From Mesostigma viride (Eukaryota; Streptophyta; Mesostigmatophyceae; Mesostigmatales; Mesostigmataceae), in contig RPFO01000154.1 of the NCBI GenBank assembly GCA_009746045.1, positions 8,456,693-8,520,692 of the forward strand: a DNA stretch of 64,000 nucleotides, read 5' to 3'. Positions 51,302 through 59,625 of this stretch are shown piece after piece. The stretch's first letter is position 1, and each line of letters starts with the position of its first letter. Both the position numbers and the translations under genes were made by a program. The notes beneath the pieces are model-generated. The model did not search any database and had not been told where the DNA came from. It worked only from the letters and a program-made list of their open reading frames with translations.

Positions 51302-52174
51302 ATGACGACCAGCGCCGGAACCCTTCGGACTCGTTCGCTGATGCTGCAGAACGACCTCGCGTTGGGTCCGGAGGTTGGCGAATTCCAAATCGTCGTGGAT
51401 AAACAAAACCTTGCATTTCGTAGGTACTCCGCGCTAGGAACGTACGAGGATATCCAGTCCTTCTCGACGGATCTTAACCAAGGGCCGTCGGAGGGAGAAC
51501 CGCTAGGAACCTTCGTGTTCCAGCGCGACGTTCTCCTGTCCGACAACCGCAACCTCACGATTTCGGACGGAGGCCGCGTGTTCTTGCAGACCGCACCCGC
51601 CACGCCATACGACGCCGTCAACAAGGCCTACATCGACAGCCTCGCCCCCAGTGTTCTCAGCGCAGTGTCGGACGTCAGCATCACCAACCCCACTACAGGG
51701 CAGGTCCTCACCTACAACAACGGCGCCTGGGTAAACTCGACCGTGTACACGCCGATCGGGACCGAGACGTTCCATTACAGCGGCACGGGACTCGACGGTT
51801 CTTCGACCGTTACGATGACGTGCGGAGCTCCCTCCGCGGGATCCAACAACATCCTCTTGCCCCCGATCCCTTTCTCCGCTGCCATCAACAAGATCACGTT
51901 GAGCGCCCTGAACGTTCCAACGAAGGCCGCTCAGACCCACGACTTCCTTGTGACCGTCCATCGCGTGGGCGGGTCCTCGTTCTCGGACACCGTGTCTGTT
52001 CCGGACGCCTCCAAGGTGGTCATCGACGGGAAGAACGCCGTCGTGGGATCGAAGACGCTGGCGGCGTCCGAGAACTTGTTGGCGGGGCAGAGCGTATACG
52101 TGACCCTGCAGTCTTACAACTCGTCCGGCAATGACGTCGGGGTCGTGATCCAGTTGGGGGGGTACAGGCTGTAG
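51302..52174 (+). CDS. fibre-type protein (290 aa)
   Basis: ATG at 51302 (MTTSAGTLRTRSLMLQNDLA), after TAATAAAA. The N-terminus (FQIVVDKQNLAFRRYSALGT) matches the shared module of the two LamG genes. The middle is a repeat-like segment typical of fibre shafts (FLQTAPATPYDAVNKAYIDS), then a beta-rich C-terminus. Fourth of the fibre genes. Confidence 0.7.
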   Translation: MTTSAGTLRTRSLMLQNDLALGPEVGEFQIVVDKQNLAFRRYSALGTYEDIQSFSTDLNQGPSEGEPLGTFVFQRDVLLSDNRNLTISDGGRVFLQTAPATPYDAVNKAYIDSLAPSVLSAVSDVSITNPTTGQVLTYNNGAWVNSTVYTPIGTETFHYSGTGLDGSSTVTMTCGAPSAGSNNILLPPIPFSAAINKITLSALNVPTKAAQTHDFLVTVHRVGGSSFSDTVSVPDASKVVIDGKNAVVGSKTLAASENLLAGQSVYVTLQSYNSSGNDVGVVIQLGGYRL

Positions 52175-52219
52175 GGGTCGTGACGTCAGGCTCTGAAGGT
52201 GCGTTAGCAAGCGGAGGAA

Positions 52220-52226
52220 TATAATA
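52220..52226 (+). promoter_or_regulatory. TATA-like element of the RNR gene
   Basis: TATAATA, 41 bases before the ATG at 52267. Confidence 0.4.
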
Positions 52227-52266
52227 GGCAGGAGTAGTGTTTTGCGAGCCGTCTCAACGTAGCAAG

Positions 52267-54821
52267 ATGGAGGACACGGCTCCGACCGACCGCGCGATGG
52301 CAATCGCACTCAGGACGTACCATCGCCCGCTGGAGAGCGATTCGAAGAGCCTCGAATCGTGGGACCAGGTGGTCGATCGAGTCGTATCGCACCAGCGCTG
52401 GCTGTGGGTCCGCGCCAAGAACGACAGCCTCAGCGAATCGGAGGAAAACGAACTGCGCGAAATGCGCGCCCTGATCCACTCTCGCCGCATCTCGCCCGCC
52501 GGCCGCACGCTCTGGCTCGGCGGGACCGAGCTGTCTCGTCGCCGCGAGTCCAGTATGTTCAATTGCGCCTTCACGAACGTCGAGACCGTGTACGACGTCG
52601 TGGATGTCACCTGGCTCCTCCTGCAGGGATCTGGGTACGTATTTCTTGAATCAAACGATTTGGTGCCCTTTGATTTTCATGAAAATCCATCGGTCGCGAA
52701 GAAGCTAATTAATATAATTTTACGTCTCACAGGGTCGGGTTTGCGCCGGTAACGGGGACCCTGAACGGGTTCGCGAACGCCATCGACGACATCCAGGTCG
52801 TCCGAACGACGCGGACGGCCAAGGGGGGCAGGGAGATCAACGTGGAGACCTTCGACGCGTCCACGCGGACGTGGACGATCAGTGTCGGCGATTCGGCGAT
52901 CGCGTGGGCCAAGAGCGTCGGCAAGCTGTTGGCGGGAAAGTACCCCGCCAAGAAGCTCGTCATCGACCTGAGCGAGATCCGGCCCGCGGGATCGCGCCTC
53001 GCCGGCTATGGGTGGACAGTTGAGTCGATTTAATAGGAAGATGTTTATTTTATTAGGAAATATACCTGTTACCCTTCTTCCTGTTATCGCTGGACATAAG
53101 CGGCTGTGTGTTTGTGTAATGGAGTCGCTCGATCACTTGTTCTAAGGAAGGATTTCCGTACATCAATGGCACCTTGTGGTTGATATGCCACAACTTCCCA
53201 TAGTTCTCCCATGTCATCCCGTCCCGCAACTGTGCATTGATGTACTCTCTGTATTTCTCCATGGAAATTCCCAGGCATTGAACGGTGCGACAAGTCTTAA
53301 GACCGTTCTTTCTACGCAGCGTCTTGTTAACTCGTTTCTCGGTTTTGGGGTGTAAGTCACAAAACCGACCGACCATTCTTATAATGATGGTTTATGTATC
53401 TACATTCCATTTTTCTCGTTGAACGCATTAAAAAACCACGTGGTGTTATACAGAGTTCCGGTGACTCCCAGATCGCGGTGGCCTTCGTCAAGATCGCCAA
53501 GCTCTTGTCCAGGCGCGCCGACCAGCTCCTGACGAAGATCGACATCATGGACATCGTGAACCACATCGGGACCATCCTCAGCAGCCGCCGTTCGGCCGAG
53601 ATCGCGTTGTTCAAGTACGGCGAGCCTGAGTGGCGCGAGTTCGCCTACGCCAAGAAGGAGTTCTGGAAGGACAACCCCCACCGCCAGCAGTCCAACAACA
53701 GCCTCGTCTTCCACTCAAAGCCGACCCGGGACCAGCTGAAGGAGATCTTTGACATCATGCTCGAGTCCGGCGGCAGCGAGCCCGGCTTCATCAACATGGA
53801 AGGAGCCCTCAAGCGCGCGCCCTGGTGCGCCGGCGTCAACCCCTGCGCCGAAATTTTATTGGGGAACAAGTCGTTTTGTAACCTGTCCGAGCTCAACCTG
53901 GCCGCCTTCCGCGCCTGCGACAAGGGCGGTCTCGAGCGCGCCCTGCAGCTGACCGCCCGCATGAATTTCAGGCAGACGTGCGTCGACCTCCGCGACGAGA
54001 TCCTGCAAGAGGCCTGGCACCTCAACAACGGGTTCCTCCACCTCTGCGGCGTGGGCTTGACGGGAATCGTCACGAGGCCCGACCTGCAGTCCTACGACTT
54101 CCGCCGCATGCGCAACATCGCCGTCAGCGCGGCCTACTCGATGGCCAGGGAGCTCGGATGCCCGCTGCCCAAGAACGTGACAACCGTGAAGCCCAGCGGG
54201 ACCCTCTCCAAGATCATGTCCACCACGGAGTGGGGAGAAGTCCCCGAGGGCGTACACAAGCCACTGGGGAAGTACATCTTCAACAACGTGACCTTCTCCA
54301 AGCACGACGAGCTCGTCAAGCGGTTCGCGGATGCGGGGTACAAGATCACCGAGAAACCGTTCGAGCCCGAGTCCGTCCTCATCACGTTCCCCGTGTCCTT
54401 CGACAACGTCCCCTTCGTCAAGAAGACGGTCACGCGCAAGGACGGGACCGTCGAGGAGGTGGAGGTGAACACGGAGACGGCGGTCGACCAGCTCGAGAGG
54501 TACCGCGAACTGATGGAGAACTACTGCGAGCAGAACGTCAGCTGCACGATCTCCTACGACCCGTCCGAGGTCCCGGCGATCCTCGACTGGTTCGAGGCGC
54601 ACTGGAACGACTACGTCGGCGTCTCCTTTTTGCTCCGGTGCGATCCGACCAAGAACGCAGCCGACCTGGGGTACGCGTACCTGCCGCAGGAGGTCGTGAC
54701 AAAGTCCAAGTTCGAGGCGTACGTGGCGAGCCTGCGCCCGGTGCGCTATACCGGCGTCGTCGCGGTGGAGGATTCGGGAATATCCTCGGATTGCGCGAAC
54801 GGAGCGTGCCCTGTCAAGTAG
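52267..54821 (+). CDS. class II (B12-dependent) ribonucleoside-triphosphate reductase, three exons (673 aa)
   Basis: Exons 52267-52634, 52733-53018 and 53454-54821 join in frame to 673 codons. Landmarks: AGRTLWLGGTELSRRRESSM with FNC, LLLQGSG joined to VGFAPVTGTLNGF, DLSEIRPAGSRLAGYGWT joined to SSGDSQIAV, LSSRRSAEIALF, NPCAEILLGNKSFCNL with the thiyl-radical Cys (about C349), TTVKPSGTLSKIM, EQNVSCTISYDP, and the C-terminal redox pair SSDCANGACPVK (about C665 and C670). This is the monomeric adenosylcobalamin-dependent type known from Lactobacillus and Euglena. It supplies deoxynucleotides and needs host or acquired B12. The ATG at 52267 is preferred over 52237. Confidence 0.9.
52635..52732 (+). 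other. intron 1 of the RNR gene (98 bp, GT-AG)
   Basis: Begins GTACGT and ends TCTCACAG. AT-rich against the GC-rich exons, with GCTAATTAAT as a branch-point candidate about 30 bases from the 3' end. Removing it restores the conserved QGSGVGFAPV segment. Unspliced reading ends in a stop at 52750. Size and borders fit a spliceosomal intron. Confidence 0.85.
53019..53453 (+). other. intron 2 of the RNR gene (435 bp, GT-AG)
   Basis: Begins GTTGAG and ends TTATACAG; removal restores GYGWT-SSGDSQ in phase 0. It contains an HNH gene on the opposite strand, leaving only about 34 and 77 bases outside it, too little for a group I ribozyme. AT-rich. Confidence 0.85.
53053..53376 (-). CDS. HNH homing endonuclease inside RNR intron 2, antisense (107 aa)
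   Basis: Starts MVGRFCDLHPKTEKRVNKTL. The C-terminal half has the virus/phage HNH signature: GMTWENYGKLWHINHKVPL, then HYTNTQPLMSSDNRKKGNR, with the His pair, Asn and the DN..K..R close. A Cys-containing N-terminal helix precedes it. Reading direction is opposite to the host gene, so it must have its own promoter or be expressed from antisense RNA. Likely cuts an intronless RNR allele and spreads the intron (inference from homing endonucleases). Confidence 0.8.
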   Translation of the reverse strand: MVGRFCDLHPKTEKRVNKTLRRKNGLKTCRTVQCLGISMEKYREYINAQLRDGMTWENYGKLWHINHKVPLMYGNPSLEQVIERLHYTNTQPLMSSDNRKKGNRYIS

Positions 54822-55272
54822 TTTTGGCCGGAGAGCGACTGAATATTTTGTAAAAAAGGAACGTCAGGACGATTAAGACGATGATCAATAAAACGCCTCC
54901 CATGATTCGCTGTCCTTTCGACTCCTTCTCGGTACTACCACTGCCCTCGGATGTTGAGGAAGATCCTCCGAAGGCCCCCGCCAGCTTGTCAAAGACCAAG
55001 AAGCCCCCTGCGGTGAGGAAAGAGCCGCCGACCGATTTGGCCGCGTTCGACGCGAAAGTCTTGGCCCTTTCGCTCCATGACATCGAAGCTGCGGATGCGG
55101 CGTCTGCGTTGCTCGAGGAGTTCGGAGTCGTCAGTTCAGTTTTCATGTGTTGGTCCCGTGCCAGCTCGCTGGAAGTTTGTGCGGAGTCTTCCTTTTTATC
55201 CGTCGGCTTGTTTGAACTTGTTTGGCGCGATGCCGAAGGTTGTTTATTGTGGGATGACCACAATCCTGGCAT
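54814..55272 (-). CDS. tail-anchored membrane protein (152 aa)
   Basis: Starts MPGLWSSHNKQPSASRQTSS; an alternative ATG at 55146 gives a shorter form. Hydrophilic Ser/Thr-rich half, an amphipathic Gly/Ala segment (SVGGSFLTAGGFLVFDKLAG), then a C-terminal span (IMGGVLLIIVLIVLTFLFYK). Same architecture as the next gene. First of five minus-strand membrane genes. Confidence 0.55.
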   Translation of the reverse strand: MPGLWSSHNKQPSASRQTSSNKPTDKKEDSAQTSSELARDQHMKTELTTPNSSSNADAASAASMSWSERAKTFASNAAKSVGGSFLTAGGFLVFDKLAGAFGGSSSTSEGSGSTEKESKGQRIMGGVLLIIVLIVLTFLFYKIFSRSPAKTT

Positions 55273-55300
55273 CGAAATATATATTTTATATTAAACAAGA

Positions 55301-55771
55301 TCATTTTTTACTCATTCGACGATACACAAACCATGCCATTATCAAACAAATCATAAATATCAGGATCGTGAGCATGACGCCCGCGCCTTTTCGAGGTGCA
55401 TCGGCGGTCTTGTCGGCCGGGTCCTCTTCGGAAGCGAACAACTTTGATCCTAACGAAAGTCCGCCAGCGGACAAGACGCCCGTTACCAAGAGCTCGCCGC
55501 CGACGGAGGCGACATCCAGAAGTTTAGAGGACTCGCCTGCTTGGGTCGCCTTAAGACCGACGCCGGCCCCCGCGCGTTCGGCGGCGACCGCGTCGTCCGC
55601 GAGTCGTGCGCCGCTGGCGCCTTGTTTGGCCGCCCTTCCCACGCTCGCCAGACCATCCGCTTCTCGGACCCCCGTAACCGCAGTCTTCGTGATTCCGCGC
55701 ACCCCCGTCGCGAGACGAGCGACGGAGGTCCCCACCGCTCGCATCATGTTGGCCGCCGAAGCGAACGCCAT
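55301..55771 (-). CDS. tail-anchored membrane protein (156 aa), relative of the preceding gene
   Basis: Starts MAFASAANMMRAVGTSVARL. Ala/Gly-rich amphipathic body, LLVTGVLSAGGLSLGSKLFA like the Gly-rich segment of its neighbour, then a C-terminal span (VMLTILIFMICLIMAWFVYR) and a basic end. Possible membrane-fusion or virion envelope component (inference). Confidence 0.6.
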   Translation of the reverse strand: MAFASAANMMRAVGTSVARLATGVRGITKTAVTGVREADGLASVGRAAKQGASGARLADDAVAAERAGAGVGLKATQAGESSKLLDVASVGGELLVTGVLSAGGLSLGSKLFASEEDPADKTADAPRKGAGVMLTILIFMICLIMAWFVYRRMSKK

Positions 55772-55807
55772 TGTTTATTCTATCCGCCGTTAACTTTCAC
55801 GGACGCT

Positions 55808-56122
55808 TCAGTTCATAAAGCTCGCGAAGTCAGCCTCGAAGGAAGACGGGGCCGGTCGGGACACGGGTGCGGCGGGCGCGGCGGAAGAAGAGAACGTTTC
55901 GGACCCGCTGATGAAACGGTTCAGATCGCCCTCTGGGTTCGAAGAATCCGCCTTGGTCGAAGGAGACATAAGCAGGTACACCACTAGTGCGATGGCCGCG
56001 AACGCCACGACCCATCCCATCGCGCCGATACCTGCGGATTGCTCGCGCATGTTCCTCCTCGCTCGACGACGCACCTCGTCCTCGCTCAATCCGCGGGTGA
56101 TAGTGCTGCTCCCGTTATACAT
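55808..56122 (-). CDS. membrane protein with RGL(S/T)ED motif (104 aa)
   Basis: Starts MYNGSSTITRGLSEDEVRRR (ATG 56122; another at 56134). The motif TRGLSEDEVRRRAR precedes a single span (AMGWVVAFAAIALVVYLLMS) and an acidic Ser/Pro tail. The next gene carries the same motif before its span, so the two are paralogues. Confidence 0.6.
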   Translation of the reverse strand: MYNGSSTITRGLSEDEVRRRARRNMREQSAGIGAMGWVVAFAAIALVVYLLMSPSTKADSSNPEGDLNRFISGSETFSSSAAPAAPVSRPAPSSFEADFASFMN

Positions 56123-56171
56123 GATGCCTGTCAATAGCGCCAGAAGATAATATTCTTGCGATAAACTCGGC

Positions 56172-56426
56172 CTATTCGACGATCACGGCCGGCGGTCTCG
56201 AACGGACGTACCAATACACGAGTGCGGCACTAACGATGGCGAATAAAACCGCGCCCCCCACCAGGGTCCACACTGTGCCGGTTTTGTTCTCGAAATGAGC
56301 CCTTCGTAACACCTTGTCCTCTGTGAGTCCGCGCGTCAGAGTCGTGGTGGACGCCAAGGACGTGTTCGACTGGACCAAGGGGGACACCCCCCTCGCAGCG
56401 GATTCGGAAGGCAGAATCAGCCCCAT
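56172..56426 (-). CDS. membrane protein with RGL(S/T)ED motif (84 aa), paralogue
   Basis: ATG at 56426 (MGLILPSESAARGVSPLVQS); an ATG at 56450 overlaps the upstream gene's stop as TAATG. TLTRGLTEDKVLRRAHFENK is followed by a single span (WTLVGGAVLFAIVSAALVYW) and a short basic end. Confidence 0.6.
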   Translation of the reverse strand: MGLILPSESAARGVSPLVQSNTSLASTTTLTRGLTEDKVLRRAHFENKTGTVWTLVGGAVLFAIVSAALVYWYVRSRPPAVIVE

Positions 56427-56449
56427 TTCGCTTCTACAGTATCGCCACA

Positions 56450-59400
56450 TTATTTGAACGCAAGGAGCAGAAGCAGCAGGACGACCCCACCGGCGACGGA
56501 GCCGATGATGATCGCATTTTTCTTCTCCTCGTCTGTCCACTCGTCACCCGAAAGCGCGGTCGTGGCCCAGGATGCCCCCCCCGTTGCCCCCCCTCCGGTC
56601 GCAGCCCCATCTGTCCCTCCCGTAGTGCCACCTGTCGTAGACCCGTCTGTCCCTCCCGAAGTGCCACCTGTCGTAGCCCCGCCTGTACCTCCCGAAGTGC
56701 CCCCTGTCGTAGCACCGCCTGCCCCTCCCGTAGTTCCGCCTGTCGCAGCCCCGCCTGTCCCTCCCGTAGTCCCCCCTGTCGCAGCCCCGCCTGCATCTGC
56801 CGTAGTACCCCCTGTCGCAGCCCCGCCTGTCCCTCCCGTGTTCCCCCCTGTCGCAGCCCCGCCTGCATCTGCCGTAGTACCCCCTGTCGCAGACCCGCCT
56901 GTCCCTCCCGTGTTCCCCCCTGTCGCAGCACCGCCCGAAGTGGTACCGCCATCTCCTCCTGTTGCAGTACTCCCGCCCGACGCGGTCGTTTGTCCTTGCG
57001 CCGGCGTGGCCACCACGTCCTCCTCCGCCTTTCCAAAGTCGGGGTTCGTGAACGTCAGGAACAAACTCGAGCTGTCGACCGCGTTCGTCGTCACGTTTGA
57101 CTTGAACCAGCAGTTCCCCGTAGTGCCCCCCACAGGCATCGGGCGGAACGTGAACCCCGCGCACTTGGCGTTGTCTTTGGCGCACGCGTCCGCGCACGCG
57201 CTCAACGTGACGCCGGACAAAGAGTTGGCACTCTGACCCCTAGGCACCACGTTGAACTCAGGATTCTTACTGCCCCACGTCACCTTCTGCACTACGCCCC
57301 AATCCTGCGAGGGTTTCGACGTCCGGATTCGACCGTGATATCGAATGGACTGCGCCTCGTTCCTGAGCCACGTCTCAGCGTCCGCGTCGTCTACGAACGT
57401 CTTCGACCCGATCGCGATCTGTTTCCACCGCGCCCTGGACTCCGCGTTTGCGGGCGCCATCTTAAGAACGGCCTGGTCGCGGCGAAACGTCGGGTCCGCG
57501 AGGTTATTCGCCTCCGACTCGCTCACCGTCCCCGCGCGCGCCATGCCCGCGTTCAGGACGTACATCGCGTCCACGGGGTTCCTGTCCACCCAGTACAGCT
57601 TATTGGCCGCGGACAGGACCGCGCTCTTCGGGAACGCCGTCGCGAAATACTTGGCGTCCAGCGAACGGACGGAATCCCACTTGTCCTCCACCGTCTTCGC
57701 GGCCGTAGCGAGGGACACGCGCTGTAACAGCTCGTCCATCAACCTGCCAGGGTCACCCTTGGTGTTGGGATTCTCCGTCGCGTTCTTGTAATGGGCCTGG
57801 AGCGCCCCGCTCGCGTCTCCCGCCGCCCACCTGTCAGCGATCTCCCCCGCCGCCGCCGTGAAGGAAGCGGCGTACGATGGCGCAGTGGTGCCAGCGGTCG
57901 TCCCTGAGTTCGTTGTGTTGTTGTTGTTGGTCGTGGTCGTCTGCATGGGAGGAGGGGGGAGGAGGATCGGACTGTATTGCAGACCGATGGCCAGAGCCCT
58001 AGCCCGGGCGCGGTCCTCGTACGGAGCGCCACCCGCCAGATACCCGTTGATCATGCTCATGGCGGCCCCACTGGAAAAAGTCCCGGAAGTCTTGGCGTCG
58101 TAGGTCAGCTTGATGGGCCAGAGCTGGACGACGCCGTCCGCGGCCACGCCCTGCATGTCCCGCTGCCACGTGGATGAAAGGGTGTTCTCAAGGGCCAGAG
58201 CGCCCAGAACGTCCCTGTCCTTCCAGGCCTGGATGAGACCGCCCCATTGCAAGATCTGGCCCAACACGGACGGCGTGAGGTAGTTACGGGAGACCGCGTA
58301 CACGTCGAGATCGTTGACCGGAGAACCTCGCCCGAGACGGAGGAACAGGCTCGACGCAACGATCTCGCGCCGCCGAGAAAGGGGGATGCGCGCGGCCATC
58401 TCCTGCTCGCTCCACTGGCCCGCGAGGGCGCGTTTGTTCTCCATGGCCAGCGCCTCGTGCACGCGTTCGTACGTGAACAAGGAGGCGATCTCCGCGTAAG
58501 AAGGCAAGCTCGTCTGGGCCGTGCTCGCGGCCGTCGTGGTGGTCCCCGTGGTGGTCCCCGCGGCGCTCAGCGCGGCCGCCATGGCGCCGAGGGAGGCCTG
58601 CAGCGCGGCCAAAGAAGCCTGTTGCTCGGGCGTGAGATTGTTTGTGGCCGTGGACGTGGCCGTGGTCGCAGGGTTGCGGAAGTTCGGATTCGTCAGCGTC
58701 CGGAACACGTTCGAACTCGGAAACGTCTGGGAACTCACGTCGGACTTGAAGAAACACGCCCCCTTGGAGCTGTTCGGGTTCGACTGCGTCTTCGGGTCGT
58801 TGTAGTTTGGCTTCCACGTGAACCCGGCGCACTTCGCATTGTCCCTGTCGCAGATGTCCGCGCACTCCTGCAGCGTCTTGTTGTCCGCCGACATCCCCGT
58901 CCACCCCGCCGGCGTCATGTTCAGCACCCCCGTGGCGGGGATCGCCTCGACAAGACTCCAGGCGGTCTTGTTCTCAATGCCCCACGGTTTGCCCGCCGTG
59001 ATAGGAGCGGCAGGCCGGGTCGAGTTTTGAAGGTGCCACGTCTTCCACTTCTCGATGTCCGCGTCGTCCTGAAACGTGTGCGTCTGTTTGCATACGGACG
59101 CCATCGTGTCGTAATTCGCACCAGAGTTGGCGACCAAGTACGCCACGCACCTGTCGCGGCGGAACACCGGGTCCACGAGTTTGTCGAGGTCGGCCACGGA
59201 CATGGTCTGCGCGTAGTTCATCACCACCTGTAAGAGCATCATCGCTTCGAACGTCTTCTGGTCCGTGAAGAACAGCTTCTTCAGCTTCTCGATCGCGATC
59301 GGTTTGTCGAACTGCTTGCGAAGAAGCGGGTACGGATCGTACGCTTTCAACTGCGACCACCTCTGGTGAATGACCCCCGCAAAGATACCGATAGAGGCGT

Positions 59401-59563
59401 CGGCGTCCACCGCGTTCGTGAGCGCCACGGGGCTCAAGTTCGGCCCCGCGGGGTTGGTCCAAAACACGAATCGCGATAGTGCGTTCATCACGTCCCCGTT
59501 TCTCCACGCCGCCGCGAGCTCCTGTTTCGCCGTCGCTATTAGCTGCGGGTTCGTGCTGGACAT
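56450..59563 (-). CDS. PAN-domain surface glycoprotein-like protein with C-terminal anchor (1037 aa)
   Basis: Starts MSSTNPQLIATAKQELAAAW. Two PAN/apple-type modules: about residues 218-295 (LQECADICDRDNAKCAGFTW, then GACFFKSDVSS) and about 775-850 (LSACADACAKDNAKCAGFTF, then NCWFKSNVTT). Each follows a related helical module (DPVFRRDRCV...FQDDADIEKW and DPTFRRDQAV...FVDDADAETW), so much of the protein is an internal duplication. A Gly/Thr-rich repeat stalk and a C-terminal span (AIIIGSVAGGVVLLLLLLAF) follow. No signal peptide is evident. PAN modules bind proteins or sugars; probable virion attachment protein. Confidence 0.7.
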   Translation of the reverse strand: MSSTNPQLIATAKQELAAAWRNGDVMNALSRFVFWTNPAGPNLSPVALTNAVDADASIGIFAGVIHQRWSQLKAYDPYPLLRKQFDKPIAIEKLKKLFFTDQKTFEAMMLLQVVMNYAQTMSVADLDKLVDPVFRRDRCVAYLVANSGANYDTMASVCKQTHTFQDDADIEKWKTWHLQNSTRPAAPITAGKPWGIENKTAWSLVEAIPATGVLNMTPAGWTGMSADNKTLQECADICDRDNAKCAGFTWKPNYNDPKTQSNPNSSKGACFFKSDVSSQTFPSSNVFRTLTNPNFRNPATTATSTATNNLTPEQQASLAALQASLGAMAAALSAAGTTTGTTTTAASTAQTSLPSYAEIASLFTYERVHEALAMENKRALAGQWSEQEMAARIPLSRRREIVASSLFLRLGRGSPVNDLDVYAVSRNYLTPSVLGQILQWGGLIQAWKDRDVLGALALENTLSSTWQRDMQGVAADGVVQLWPIKLTYDAKTSGTFSSGAAMSMINGYLAGGAPYEDRARARALAIGLQYSPILLPPPPMQTTTTNNNNTTNSGTTAGTTAPSYAASFTAAAGEIADRWAAGDASGALQAHYKNATENPNTKGDPGRLMDELLQRVSLATAAKTVEDKWDSVRSLDAKYFATAFPKSAVLSAANKLYWVDRNPVDAMYVLNAGMARAGTVSESEANNLADPTFRRDQAVLKMAPANAESRARWKQIAIGSKTFVDDADAETWLRNEAQSIRYHGRIRTSKPSQDWGVVQKVTWGSKNPEFNVVPRGQSANSLSGVTLSACADACAKDNAKCAGFTFRPMPVGGTTGNCWFKSNVTTNAVDSSSLFLTFTNPDFGKAEEDVVATPAQGQTTASGGSTATGGDGGTTSGGAATGGNTGGTGGSATGGTTADAGGAATGGNTGGTGGAATGGTTADAGGAATGGTTGGTGGAATGGTTGGAGGATTGGTSGGTGGATTGGTSGGTDGSTTGGTTGGTDGAATGGGATGGASWATTALSGDEWTDEEKKNAIIIGSVAGGVVLLLLLLAFK
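56570..56950 (-). repeat. 36-bp minisatellite encoding the Gly/Thr stalk
   Basis: About ten imperfect 36-base units encode 12-residue repeats of the type GGTTGGTGGAAT, with variants TADAGGAAT and TSGGTGGAT. Every unit keeps the frame. Likely length-variable. Confidence 0.8.
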
Positions 59564-59625
59564 GGGATTCCTATTAGTAACACTCCCGAAATTAATGCCG
59601 TGTTATAGATAATCGACACGCGCCT

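Noticed and set aside
53019-53453. Group I or group II intron in the RNR gene
   Set aside because: Only ~110 bases remain outside the HNH gene, and the borders are GT-AG, so a self-splicing ribozyme is unlikely.
56570-56950. CRISPR-like or collagen repeat
   Set aside because: The units are contiguous 36-base coding repeats without spacers, and the protein repeat lacks Gly at every third residue.
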